Made by a program: the position numbers and the translations under genes
Assembly (NCBI GenBank): GCA_037447605.1
Contig: CM074814.1
Span: forward strand, 747,084-811,083
Length of the DNA: 64,000 bases
Source: Zygnema circumcarinatum
Taxonomy: Eukaryota > Streptophyta > Zygnematophyceae > Zygnematales > Zygnemataceae
Reading direction: 5' to 3'
In this document: piece after piece, positions 26,486-37,280 of the stretch
How the letters are laid out: each line of letters begins with the position of its first letter
Position numbering within the stretch: the first letter of the stretch is position 1
The notes under the pieces: model-generated
The model's database searches: none
The model's input: the letters and a program-made list of their open reading frames with translations, nothing else
Told to the model about the DNA's origin: nothing

Positions 26486-27817
26486 AGGGAGCGGTAGCCA
26501 TGGGAAAGATCTGAAGGGCTCTTTATGCAGCAAAGGCAAGGAGTAGGAGGTCAAGGAAGCAGGAAGCCGCCTTTATGTGTCTCTCTCTGCCATCCAAGCG
26601 GAGGTTTTCTATGCAATGGATTACAACGGTTTGTGCGCAACAGCAGGAAAATTCTCTGAGAGGAAAGAGCACTAGGAGGCAGAGTTGAAGAGCACACGTC
26701 TGCATGTGATGGTGGAGTGGCTTTTTGCGGAAATCTAACCCTTTTTTTTGCTTTACTCTGATGGCCCTTCCCCGTGTCCTCTGAACTTTTCAGATCGCTT
26801 GTTTTTTAAATTTCAAACATAAAAGCCATATGGACAAGCCGCGCTGCAGGTTTTTGCTCAAACCTTGTTCTCAGAATTTTTCCTTTTGGTCGAGATGAAC
26901 GTCTGTAATGCGTACGGACGGCGGCATAAATTACCATGTCGTGGATATGTGAGAAAAAACGTGGGAAGGAGCAATAGAAGAAATCATCGACCTACCGTTA
27001 TTTCGCCAAATGGCTTGTGATAATTGGAAACCGTCCGCTCTAGTTCTGAATGCGTAATTTGACGTCTGTTGTTTGACATTTCACAACTTCGACTTTGCAA
27101 TACTCCACAGGGCGGAGCGTTGGATCAACTGTTGTAATGGTTGGGAACCATCGATCCGCGACTTAACCAACCACTGCCAATGGTTCCAACCATTGCAGTC
27201 AATGGTTGCAAACCATCAAAATGGTTGCTGATGACCAACGGATGGATTCCGTGGATCAAGTACGAGATTCTGGCCGTTGGATAGCCACGTACGAGATTTC
27301 AGGACATGACCGTTGGATGGGCCACGTAGACACTTACGAGATTTCGGGACAGTTGTATAGTAGCGCCGGAGACTTCGAAAAATGACCGTTGGATGGGCCA
27401 CTTGGACACGTGCAATGAATGATAGCAACCATTGCCATCCAATGGTCAAAACCATTGGCAATGGTTGGCAACTATTGAATCCAATGATTGTTTTGGTTCG
27501 ACGCCAATGGTTTGCAACCACCGTACTGTAATTGGAATAGTTGGCAACCATTGGACACAACCAATTATGAATCTAATGGCTAGCAACTATTAGCAACAGT
27601 TCTAATTGACTAGTGAATCAATGGTTTTTTAACTATTCAAAATGATTGATCAACGTCCGACCTGCGCAGTATTGTAAGCCGCAAAACTAAGTCACAAAAT
27701 ATGACAACGAAAGTTAAAACGTTTAGTTCCCACAACTATCGAGAGACTCCCAAAAACGACACATGAAAGCATAGAAAGCTGTTGTGTTGCTGTTGTTGCT
27801 ATACTTTTCACCTTCTC
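26486..27817. other. Intergenic region, mostly repeat-derived
   Basis: The first 500 bases are the 3' flank of the S9 gene. From about 27120 the sequence becomes the TTGGCAACCATTG-type repeat described separately. No gene is seen. Confidence 0.5.
27120..27640. repeat. TTGGCAACCATTGG-rich repeat with CCGTTGGAT modules
   Basis: Variants of CCAATGGTT and GGTTGGCAACCATTG are scattered through the segment in both orientations. In its centre, three imperfect modules at about 27265, 27305 and 27380 carry CCGTTGGATGGGCCAC or a close variant, two of them beside TACGAGATTT words. It looks like a decayed foldback or short inverted-repeat element. Related tracts lie at 15.4 and 55.6 kb. Confidence 0.6.
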
Positions 27818-28280
27818 TCACCTCAAAATAAATGCAGATGCAGGTGGCACGGGAGGAAAGACTTCATCTGCCTTACCAAAATATCTGCTCACAAAATTCC
27901 TCTGCAACATAGAACAGAAAACAAAAATTATTAAGATTAAGGTTGGCGGCAGGACATCGCCGTTCAAATTGTGCTATTTTCCTCCTCAGACGACCCTAAA
28001 GTAAAGAAACGAAATGCAGGATAATCACCCTAAAACCAAAGTATAAGGATGAAAATCAACACGACCTTACCTCAAATTTCAATATTTCTGGAGTTTCTGG
28101 TGTTTCCTTTGGGTAAAACTTGTAAACTTTCATGACTCGCAACGACTCGCGCTCTGCCTCTGACATGGAATCAATTACTTTCTTTCGGTGTGCTCGAGCC
28201 TGCCATGATGCAACAAACAATTCCTTATTGGTAAAAACCAAACATTCATATAAACTTTGATCCTCTACTTTTTGGGATTT
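27818..28280 (-). CDS. 3' exons of a small conserved gene, 5' part missing
   Basis: Two exons join in phase: 28280-28071, preceded by an acceptor, and 27901-27818 with stop. Together they encode about 98 residues including ELFVASWQARAHRKKVIDS, MKVYKFYPKETPETPEI, NFVSRYFGKADEVFPPVP and a final FILR. The SRYFGKADEVFP ending recalls a small uncharacterised plant protein, but I cannot name it. The frame has a stop directly upstream, so earlier exons are required. None is visible within the roughly 200 bases before the tandem-repeat and LTR-element block at 28.5 kb. Either the 5' exons lie beyond the insertion in a very long intron, or the gene has been truncated. Confidence 0.6.
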
Positions 28281-28498
28281 CTAAGCCTTTCCAATTGAAC
28301 TGCAACTTATTACGTAACGCGAACAAGGGTAAGGCGTCTGGTAAGAAGACTGGCGACTGGCAAAATGAATGCACCTTCCCTTCCCTCGCCCCCTGCAAAC
28401 TTTGCATAGGTCCCCTTGTACACCTGCAGGTTTCCGTTCAGGAATCCACCTCTGCCACGTCGGCATTTTGTTCCACGTGGCACGAACGGCGTGGCGTG

Positions 28499-28631
28499 TA
28501 CGGCGGCACAAACTGCCTCCTGCCACCTTACAGGAAGCCCCATCCGTACTGTCACCCCTCCTTCCATCCGTACGCCTTCAGGGGCTGTACGGCGGCACGA
28601 ACTCCCTCCTGCCACCTTACAGGAAGCCCCT
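28499..28631 (+). repeat. Tandem about 88-bp repeat, left part split by element A
   Basis: The unit begins GTACGGCGGCACRAACT, passes through CTGCCACCTTACAGGAAGCC and ends CGTACGCCTTCAGGGGCT. One full copy is at 28499-28586. The second starts at 28587 and breaks at 28631, resuming at 33234 beyond LTR element A. A third follows at about 33277-33366. A related partial unit starts at about 42320, upstream of the oleosin gene. Confidence 0.8.
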
Positions 28632-28880
28632 TGTAGCACAAGATAAGTGGGGTTAAACAAAGACTGCTGAGCTAGCTGCAGGTGCTGTACGGCCACTCGC
28701 GTGTCCGTGCTGAAACTGACGTAGGGTTGGGGTGGTGCTGTGGGTCTGCCTGCAGCATAGAGCCAGGATCCGGGGGATTCAGAGGTACGCGCAGCGGAAG
28801 ACGTAGGGATTCTGAAGACGTTCCCACCGGCGGCTGGACTTGATGCGCAAAGAGCCCTTCCTTGGGGACCCTCCTCCCCT
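28632..28880 (-). repeat. 3' LTR fragment of element A
   Basis: Read on the minus strand it ends ACCCCACTTATCTTGTGCTA plus CA. Its terminal part (about 28632-28810) is almost identical to the reverse complement of the LTR fragment at 41803-41979. Only the last quarter of the LTR is present, since the sequence meets the N gap. Confidence 0.85.
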
Positions 28881-28890
28881 NNNNNNNNNN
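28881..28890. other. Assembly gap (10 N)
   Basis: Ten undetermined bases lie at the boundary between internal sequence and 3' LTR of element A. The true missing length is unknown and is probably kilobases, because pol and most of the LTR are absent. Confidence 0.99.
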
Positions 28891-31800
28891 GAAAGCTGGG
28901 TGCAGGTATCACTGGCGGCAACAGTTCGTCCGTTGGCGCACCGAGAGCTGGACTCGGAGGAGCAGGAGGGGGAGTCTCGTCATCGGTATCAGAATTGGCC
29001 GATCCATGAGAAGAATGGGGGCTGCCGACCGAATGGTACATAGTGATCTCTCGGGTAGGGGCACGCAGCGATGGCGTGGCGCTTAAGGAAGCGGGAGGTG
29101 GTGAGGTTCGAGGATGATGGGGAAAGGGCTGATGCATCCCGCCCGGCCCGAATGGGGAGATGCGATTGACATGTAGCAAAGTCGATTTGTGCTCCCCATG
29201 TGATGAGCCGTCCCCGAGCCCGGCCGGGATAGAATAGTGTTCGTGGTAGTGATGGCTGGCTACTTTGTGGCTCCCCATCTGCGCCAAGGCTGATGACCAC
29301 ATAGGCGTGCCCAATCCTTCATCAGCTCCCTTCAACTCCCACATGTCGGGGGTGGAGCCAAGAATGTCTTGTCAACGTAACCCCTGCCACCTTCATCCAC
29401 GAGCTTAAGACGAGCTGTGCGCATAGCCCCGTCCAATAGAATGTGGCTTTCTTTGGGATGGCCAGTTGAGCCTTTAGTATTAATGATTACTTACGTTGAT
29501 TATTGAGGGATCGGAAGGGAGGATCACGAATGGCGAGGAGGATGGCGGAGAAGCGGCCGGGTCAGGAGGCTGAGTAGCCATGTGGTGGACCTCGGTGGCG
29601 AGGGGCGTCCAGGAGGAGATGCCATAAGGCAGGTGGGAGGCAGGAGGTGGCCTGCTGCTTCCGTGTCGGCTAGCTTTTGAACTCTGTGACACACAGGTAC
29701 AAAATTTTGCATCAAGCGTGACAAGGTAATGCGATCTTGTGCTGTCTCCCATGAGTTGATGAACCATCGTTGATGAGGATGAAACGAGTCTGTCGGGGGT
29801 GGTCGGCGATCGAGCGCTTGGGGTAAACGAGCTGCGAGGCGATGGGGTGGATTGGCGTGCATCTCTTGGTCCTTGGGAATGCTTGATGAAACTCTGGGCT
29901 AGCGCCCGTATGGCTCCTCTTCATTAAGTCGTCAATTTCCTCCTCGAGGCGAGGATCCGAAGGATGACGGGAGTGGAGGGAGGGATGGCTGAAGTTCTTG
30001 GGGCGAGGGGGTGGCGGCCGGTGGGCCGTGCCCAGCTTGGCGCGTTGACATTGGCGAGGGAGAATGGCGGGGATGAGAATGAGGATACGCTTAGGTTGTG
30101 GGGAGCTGCGAAGGCGATTTACAATCACCGGCGATCAGGGCTTGACATCGGCTTGAAGTGATGGGGATTCGGACAAAGTAGGTTAAATCTTGTAACAACC
30201 TCGGCGATCGCGTGTCGGGCGGCGAGGCGGGCTTCGGCATATCGTTTGACGAGGGAGTCCATGGGGTCGCAGATGGATAGGTGGTGGATTCTTGAGGATG
30301 GTGTAAGCGGGTGAAGAAGGAGGAGGTGGGCGAGGCGAAAGAAGCCGGCGAACTCGGTGAATTAGGAGCAGCGGGAAGCATATCATGAAAGGTGATCTCG
30401 CGGGTGAGCTCCGCCCGGGCTGCCTCTCTTTCCTTTAGGGCCTTCTCACTTGAGAGTCTCCGCATGCACACACGGGCATCATGTCCCGTGATCTGGCAGA
30501 AGGTGCAGGTCCATGGTCCGCAACGCAGCCGCGGATTATGATTCAGGCCGCAGGCAAGACAGACGCCCTCCGGAACCCCTGCCTCTGTCATCCGACGGCG
30601 CAGATCGGCCCTGGCAGCTTCTCTCTCTTCGGGTGTGCGATCGGAATAAGGAGCCCGATATCCTGGACGAGAAACATCTGGTATGTGAGGATTCACCGCC
30701 GGCTCAATGGGATGCGCCGGATCATGAGGGTATGGGGAAAGGGGAAGGGGCTTGGTTGTGCTGGCTATGGCCAGAGGCTGCACCACAGGGGCTGTCCGGA
30801 CGTCTTGAGCAGTGACGCCGGAGAAGGAAGGCTTGTTCCGAGTAGATGTAGCGTAGGGATCGAACAGCTGTTGATTCTGTGTCTTCAGGAACTGCTGGTA
30901 GAGTCGATCTTGTCGTGGATCTGTAGCGTTCATGTAATGTGGTCTTACATGTCGGTTGCCTCTCTTGATCCTTACAGATTAAGCTCACATACCTTCCCGT
31001 AACAATGCACGGGCATGTGAGTGAGTTGTCTCGCGACTCCACGATCGAGGTGGAGAATCCCCTTCTGCGCTGATGGCCTTGGGAACCCGCTGGAGCGCCG
31101 GAGAAAGAGTGAATAAGGATTCTCGATAAATTGTTGCCATGCGCACAAAGCGCTTCGATTAATTCAACGGCCCGGCTCATCCTTTGTAGCATTCTATATG
31201 CCCAGTCGGTCTAGCGATGATAGGATCACGAAATCCAGCGTTGTGCAGCTTGCTTGAATGTGTCTCTTGTCGGAGTTGCGGGCGACATCGCCTTGTGCGG
31301 TTACAGGACAGCTTCGATTGTGGCCTCCTTCCCGGCTCAGGCTAGCAGTCCATTGTGGTCCTCGCCAGTGCCGCTACTTGTGCCTTCTCCTCAAGGTGTC
31401 TCAGCCATGCTTCTGCATCTTCCTGCTTGCCGGTGAAGCCTCTTGTGATGATGCCCGTGGTATCCCTCACCTCACTCTTTTCAGGAATCATTGCTATCAG
31501 TTTGGTAATCATCTCTTCCATCTTGCTGGGGAACTCAGATCTGACTCGTGTGCTTCTCTGCAGGTTGGTTCGAAAGCTGGAGGGTCCTTGCGATCGTCCT
31601 GCCCTTGCCCCTGAAGCCGCTCGCCTGGGGCTGCCGGATGGGTAAGTTGTGAATCTGGGAGGTGAGGGTGTGTCTTCGAGGAATGGCTAAATATACGGCA
31701 GAAGTTTGCGTCTTCGCTGTAGCATTAGCGAAGGACTCCTGGTCGCATTAGTTATCGTGAGATCTGCGTGGGTTTTGTCTGCAGGGGGCGCGGTGGGGAC

Positions 31801-32229
31801 ACGCTGAGGTTCAGCGGCACTCCTCTCTTCCACGGCATCGCTTGGCCCGTGGCGGCTTGACGGGCAGGCTGCAGTGATCATCGCGGCGTGCATCTTTGCC
31901 GGCGGTTTGTGGCCATCGGCTGCTGGGGCGGAGTCATTTTGCGGCTCTTGTCGACTTCGATCACGCTCAAGGTAAGCCCGGTAGGATAAGGGTTCTCGCC
32001 GGTGATGCCATCTTGATTAAACCACATTGCCTCTTCCTCACGATGCGGGTAGTCACCAGTTCCGTCGCTTTTGTTCTTCTTCTTCTTGAGTGCCAAGTCT
32101 TCATCGAATACTTCATTGAAGATGTAGCAGCCACTACTGCTGCGGCCTCTTCATGCGTGGCGTAGCCGGGTCCACGGATCGTACTTTCAGCGTATCGGAA
32201 TGCGTTGTCACCTCAAAACCGGCGATACC
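28891..32229 (-). pseudogene. Degenerate gag-like region of element A
   Basis: Several overlapping minus-strand frames succeed one another, broken by stops and frameshifts. The first (from about 32096) starts MALKKKKNKSDGTGDYPHRE. The best preserved, 30933-30091, has a CCHC knuckle with Cys143, Cys146, His151 and Cys156 in CTFCQITGHDARVC, plus an extra Cys pair just before it. A Pro/Ser-rich part follows (ITMYHSVGSPHSSHG) that is shared with element B. No protease or polymerase domain is recognised before the gap. Confidence 0.8.
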
Positions 32230-33233
32230 AAGATAAGTAGGGTTAACAAAGACTCTTGAAATTTGAAGCTGCCAGTCTTTGTCTGACCACTTTCGGCGTG
32301 TCAAAAGTCTTTGGCTTATTAAGGGTTGGGGTGAATGCTTTATTAGCACTGCGGCTTATAGAGCGAGATAGGGATTGAGAGAATACTGTAGCGTGAGCGT
32401 AGGGATTGAGCGTTCCCACCATTCCAGACTTGATATCTTGTAACCTCCTTGAGGACCCTCCCTGTCCTCTCCTGAGCTAGTCTCTTAGCCTAGGCTTAGT
32501 GATCATTGGTCGTGAGAGAGGCAATGCAAGGCAGGATAGAGCAAGATAGGGGCTTGGCATAGTGGCTGTGGGGAAAGCAGGACACAACTTAGATAAAGGT
32601 GGTATTTTGGAAACTCACCCGGCCGGCGGTTGGCTGGGAATGTCATGATGAAATTGTCTTCTCACTTTGAAATCTTTGTCTAACTGGGCTGAATGGGACG
32701 TCTAAATGCTATCAGCAAGAAGACTCTTTCTCTCTCTCTCTCTCTCTCTCTATCTATGGCATGGAACTCTCTCTCTCTCTCTCTCTCTTACTTAGCATCT
32801 GTTGCTGTAACTGAAGAGGAAGGAAAAGAAGAAAGAAGAACAAGACAACAAACCACACAGCAAATACAAATACTAAGCCCAGCACTAAAAGACAAAGAAG
32901 CATCACTGACATCCCATCTACTTAACACTGACACTAGATCTTGAGTCTTAGCAGTGACAGTCTCCAATTGGCCAACTGCCCACTGAGAGGCCTGACTGAC
33001 TACGTGGAGCCTTCGGATAGGTCAATGAATGATAATCGGCGGCCTTAGGCGGTGTTCCCGAGTGCGCCTTGCTGGATGGTGTGCTGTTCCGTGGGCCGCC
33101 AACGCATGGCGCCGCCTTCTCTCAATCTCCGTTGGCAGCTCCTGGATTCCGTTGATCCGTGACACGGAAGAGGCATACGTCAAGTACAATTGAACGGACG
33201 CAAATCCGTCGAACGCAGCTCCGTTACGCTACA
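32230..33233 (-). repeat. 5' LTR of element A
   Basis: About 1 kb, starting TGTAGCGTAACGG on the minus strand. It contains a (CT)n/(GA)n pair around the word CTATGGCATGGAA, and ends near ACTTATCTTGGTATC. It matches the LTRs at 34822-35816 and 36294-37280 along its length in inverted orientation, including the CACGTAGTCAGTCAGGCCTC block. Confidence 0.85.
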
Positions 33234-33690
33234 CCCTTCCGTATGGTCGCCCTCCCTCAACCCGTACGCCTCCAGGGGCTGTACGGCGGCACGAACTCTC
33301 TCCTGCCACCTTACAGGAAGCCCTTTCCGTACGGCCACCCCTGCTCCCATCCGTACGCCTCCAGGGGCTGTACGCCTGTACGGCCTGCACTCTCTTACGT
33401 TGGTTTGTTTCAAATGCTTTCCTGTCAACGTGCCGCCCTCTCCGTGTTTCCCGGCGCCACGTATCCGGCGCAGGCGCCCCGCTTCCTTCGATCTGCCCCG
33501 AAAGGGCAGCCTCTGCATGGCCACGTGGCGGCTCGCCGGGCAGCCTGGCGACGCTTCCAAGACGGTGGTCCTAGAAAAATGCTAGTTGGGAGGCGTCGCG
33601 TGTCCTCTGGACGTTACGTGTCAAGCGGTGGACGCTCCTGGAGGGGCTCGTCACGTACGAAGTGCCAAGTGGCGGCACTGTTGAGAACAA
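33234..33690 (+). repeat. Right part of split block; duplicate of the oleosin upstream region
   Basis: This continues the tandem-repeat block interrupted by element A. From about 33410 it matches 42415-42690 in the same orientation for almost 280 bases with scattered changes. Shared words include CGATCTGCCCCGAAAGGGC, TTCCAAGACGGTGGTCC and CTCCTGGAGGGGCTCGTCAC. Several G-box cores of the oleosin copy are mutated here, and no oleosin coding sequence follows. Confidence 0.85.
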
Positions 33691-33742
33691 TAGGGGTACA
33701 GTATAGCCTAGAATAGTACACTGTACGGTCCCTAAGCCATTA

Positions 33743-33875
33743 GGGGGTGTCAGACTTAACGAAATCTTACGAACAAAAAAGTTTTGTAAGTACTCCGCCG
33801 CACCAGGATTGCCTTGTCACCGAAGTACTCGTTCTGGTCTCAAACTTACGAACAATTTTTAAGTCTGACACCCCC
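33743..33875. mobile_element. 133-bp MITE with TA target duplication
   Basis: Terminal inverted repeats begin GGGGGTGTCAGACTT on both ends (left arm 33743, right arm ending 33875). They are flanked by TA at 33741-33742 and 33876-33877. The arms extend imperfectly to about 32 bases. Size and TA target fit a Tc1/mariner-type MITE. A diverged single arm occurs near 55773. Confidence 0.85.
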
Positions 33876-33989
33876 TATTGTCGCAAGTCCTTCGCAGATT
33901 CGGTCACGGTCTGAACTGACAGATATGTTCCGTCGCGTAGTGGGAACACGGGGAGTCGAGATTGGCTACATGGTGTGTACGTAGCGCAA

Positions 33990-34140
33990 AGCGATAGGCT
34001 GCGCGTACAGCTTTTAGTACAGGCTACTCACGTTATAGTGACCGTGTCGGTCCCCACGTATTTCTGTCACTATATCCGTAATAACCCGTTTGTCGTTTCA
34101 CATGTATAGGAGTGATATATTTTGAACATATATAGTGACA
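33990..34140. repeat. Repeat shared with the region before the oleosin upstream block
   Basis: TACAGGCTACTCACGTTATA followed by GTGA at about 34019-34042 is the reverse complement of about 42265-42290. GTCACTATATCCGTAAT here also has a same-strand relative at about 42170. Short inverted words TGTCACTATAT and ATATAGTGACA lie within it. It is probably a small inverted-repeat element present near both places. Confidence 0.5.
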
Positions 34141-34163
34141 ATGTTATTACAGCTTTATGTGTA

Positions 34164-34718
34164 CAGTAGGACCCCGTCATATTTTCCACCTACATTTGGC
34201 AAATATCGGGCGAAAATATTGTATTTGGCAAATATAAGGTCCGTGTTACCAATAGGCGAGCGGAATTATGTTAGAGTTCATGTATGTTCGTACGTATCGT
34301 ATCGTATCGTTTTATATAATATCGCACCGCATCGTATCGTATCGTTTAAATGTGAGCCCGTAACGGCTACTACAGCTCGTACGGCTAGTACGGATAATAC
34401 CGTATCGGAGAGTATCGTATCGTACTGTATCGCATCGAATCCAAGAAGAACGGGGAGAATAGCGAGCGCCTCTTACGGCGGCACGTGCGGGGAGATTAGG
34501 TGAGTTTTGCGTAAGCCCGTAACGGCTAGTACGGCTAGTACGGATAGTACGGATAGTACGGGTTTCAGGGTTTTAGGGTTTTAGGGTTTTGAGGGTACGG
34601 ATAGTACGAATAGTACGGCTAACACAAGTTACCGTACACAAAGGTGGTTTCGGCAAAATGGGGGCGAATTTCTTGGGGACGCACTTTTGATGGTGGAAAA
34701 TATGACGGGGTCCTACTG
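34164..34718. mobile_element. 555-bp TA-flanked inverted-repeat element
   Basis: Perfect 27-bp terminal inverted repeats start CAGTAGGACCCCGTCATATT at 34164, with the complement ending at 34718. TA duplications lie at 34162-34163 and 34719-34720. CAG ends with TA targets are typical of pogo/Tc1-mariner elements. The interior has no transposase. It holds ATCGT pentamer runs (about 34290-34440) and a GGGTTTTAGGGTTTTAGGG telomere-like string near 34565-34590. Confidence 0.88.
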
Positions 34719-34821
34719 TATCCGTACACCTTTGATACCGTACATTGTACTTTTTTGGGCAGTCGTCTCGTGGGTACAGTACAGTGGGGGGTCCTCGTAT
34801 TTACCACCCCAAGGAGTGCGT

Positions 34822-35816
34822 TGTAGCGTAGTGGAGCTGCGCTCGACGGATCCGCTTCAGTTCAGTTGTACTTGACATATGCCTCTTCGGTGTCACGGAC
34901 CGGCATAATCCAGGAGCTCCCGACGGAGAATTCGAGAAGGCGGCGCCATGAGTTGGCGGCCCACGGAACAGCACACCATCCAGCAAGGCGCACTCGGAAG
35001 CGCCGCATAATGCCGCCGATTGTCATTTGTTGACCTATCAGAAGGCTCCACGTAGTCAGTCAGGCCTCTCAGTGGGCAGTTGGCCAATCAGAGATTGTCA
35101 CTGCTAAGACTCAGGATCTACTGTCAGTGATAAGTAGATGGGATGTCAGTGATGCTAGTTTGTCTTTTAGTGCTGGGCTTAGTATTTGTATTTGCTGTGT
35201 GGTCTGTTGTCTTGTTCTTCTTTTTCTGCCTCTTCAGCTCCAGCAACAGATGCTAAGTAAGAGAGAGAGAGAGAGAGTTCCATTGCATAGAGAGAAAGAG
35301 AAAGAGTCTTCTTGCTGATAGCATTTAGACATCCCATTCAGCCCAGCCAGACAAAGATTTCAGTGAGAAGACACTTTCATTGTAATGACGATCCCAATGT
35401 GTCGGCCAGGTACAGGGTGAGTTTCAAAAGCTGTAACCTTTATCTATATTTGAGTCCTATTTTTCCCTTCTTTGTCACTGTGCCAAGCTACCATCTTGTG
35501 ATATCCTGCCTTACACTCCTCCCAATGACCGATGATAACTAGAAGTCTAGCGAAGAGAATAGCGAGAAAGAGGGGCCGAGGGAAGAGCCCCGGAAGAATG
35601 CTAGCATGAGAGTCCGGCCGCCCGGTAGAAGAACATCTTAGGGATCCCCTCGTCTTCCTTTCTGCAGCGTACTCATCCCCGGATCACGGCTCTATGCTGC
35701 GGCGAGACCCGCAGCGCCAACCCAACCCTTCGCCAGTTTTAAGCCGCGGGCGGTAGCGTACAGCATGCAACTAGCTTCAGCGGTCTCCCCTTAACCCCAC
35801 TTATCTTGTGCTTTCA
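34822..35816 (+). repeat. Solo LTR (C) of the same family
   Basis: A plus-strand LTR of 995 bases runs from TGTAGCGTAG to CTTGTGCTTTCA, with the same internal GA-repeat pair and CACGTAGTCAGTCAGGCCTC block as the LTRs of A and B. No gag or pol follows before the next repeat. It is either a solo LTR or a remnant of a deleted element. Confidence 0.8.
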
Positions 35817-36290
35817 CAGCGTCCTCAATATTTTACGCCCGGTACGAAACCACCTTTACAATACGGTAACTTGTATTGCCGTACTATCGTACTATGCTTG
35901 GCGAATTCTGAGCTTCATAAAAACTCACCTAATATCGCTCGTGCAGCGTAAGAAGCTTCGCTCTTCTCCCGCTATACAGCTTCGATACGATACGATACGA
36001 ACGTCGATGCGATACTAGGCGTCACGATACGGAGCGATATAGCGGTATTGTCCGTGCAGTATGCGAGCGAACAACAAGCGAGGAAAACTTCGTCTATGCG
36101 TCACGATATGTCGCGATACGTCACGATGCTAAATGAGTGCGATGCGATAGGTACGATATGAGTACGATGCGATAAATGCTGATCTAACATGAACTCTAAC
36201 ATAATATACGCGTGTGTAACACGAACATATATGCAAAATTTAGCCCAATAGCCTCATTTGCCGGAGCGAGGTGGAAAATATGAGACCCCG
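35817..36290 (-). repeat. Truncated inverted copy of the 555-bp element
   Basis: GAAACCACCTTTACAATACG at about 35843 is the near-complement of the interior of the 34164-34718 element. Near 36000 the pentamers read ACGATACGATACG, and near 36272 GGTGGAAAATATGA matches its terminal repeat. The left end is lost at the solo LTR and the right end meets element B. Confidence 0.65.
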
Positions 36291-36293
36291 CAG

Positions 36294-37280
36294 CAGCGTA
36301 GCGGTACGCGTTACGACGGATTTCGTCCGTTCAATTGTACTTGACGTATGCCTCTTCCGGGTGTCGCGGATCAGCGGAATCGGGGCGCCAGCGGAGATTG
36401 AGAGAAAGCGGCCATGCGTTGGCGGCCCACGGAACAGCACACCATCCAGCAAGGCGCACTCGGGAACACCGCCTAAGGCCGCCGATTATCATTCATTGAC
36501 CTATCCGAAGGCTCCACGTAGTCAGTCAGGCCTCTCAGTGGGCAGTTGGCCAATTGGAGACTGTCACTGCTAAGACTCAAGATCTAGTGTCAGTGTTAAG
36601 TAGATGGGATGTCAGTGATGCTTCTTTGTCTTTTAGTGCTGTGCTTAGTATTTGTATTAGCTGTGTGGTTTGTTGTCTTGTTCTTCTTTCTTCTTTTCCT
36701 TCCTCTTGATTCTGACTGACAGTCTTTAAGTAAGAGAGAGAGAGAGAGAGAGTTCCATGCCATAGATAGAGAGAGAGAGAGAGAAAGAGTCTTCTTATGT
36801 GCTTTAGGCGTCCCATTCAGCCCAGTTAGACAAAGATTTCAGTGAGAAGACAATTTCATTGTATTCCCGACCAACCGGCCCGGTGAGTTCCCAAAATACC
36901 ACCTTTATCTAAGTTGTGTCTGTTTTCCCTCTCTTTGTCCACTATGCCAAGCCCCTATCTTGCTCTATCCTGCCTTGCATTGCTCTCTCGATGACCAATA
37001 GTCACTAGAAGCCTGGGTAGGGCTAGTAGGAGGGGCGGGGAGGAGGGTCCCCCAGGAAGAACTCTTCTTTGGCATCAGGGCCAGCAGGGTGGGAGCGTCT
37101 TCCGAGAATCCCCTCGTCTTCATTGCTTGGCGATACCTCACGAATCCCGGATCCTGGCTCTACCTATCTTTGTGGCCCGGACCCACGACACCACCCGACC
37201 CTACGTGGGTTCGTACGGACGCGGTGGCCGTCACGGCCCTGCGGTAGCTGTGGGTCTTTGTTTAACCCACTTATCTTGGT
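36294..37280 (+). repeat. 5' LTR of element B
   Basis: It aligns end to end with the solo LTR at 34822 and the inverted LTR of element A. It is followed by TTGGTATG, a weakened version of the TGGTATC primer-binding-like word beside element A's 5' LTR. Confidence 0.8.

Larger units (their letters stand above)
28632..33233 (-). mobile_element. LTR retrotransposon A (Ty3/gypsy-like), gapped
   Basis: The element runs on the minus strand from a 5' LTR (33233-32230) to a partial 3' LTR (28880-28632). Its outer ends are TGTAGC and GCTACA. A 4-bp duplication CCCT flanks it (28628-28631 and 33234-33237). The internal part holds decayed gag-like frames with one CCHC zinc knuckle. No reverse transcriptase or integrase is present. 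The pol region is presumably lost in the 10-N gap at 28881-28890 or deleted. A PBS-like TGGTATC follows the 5' LTR. Confidence 0.85.
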
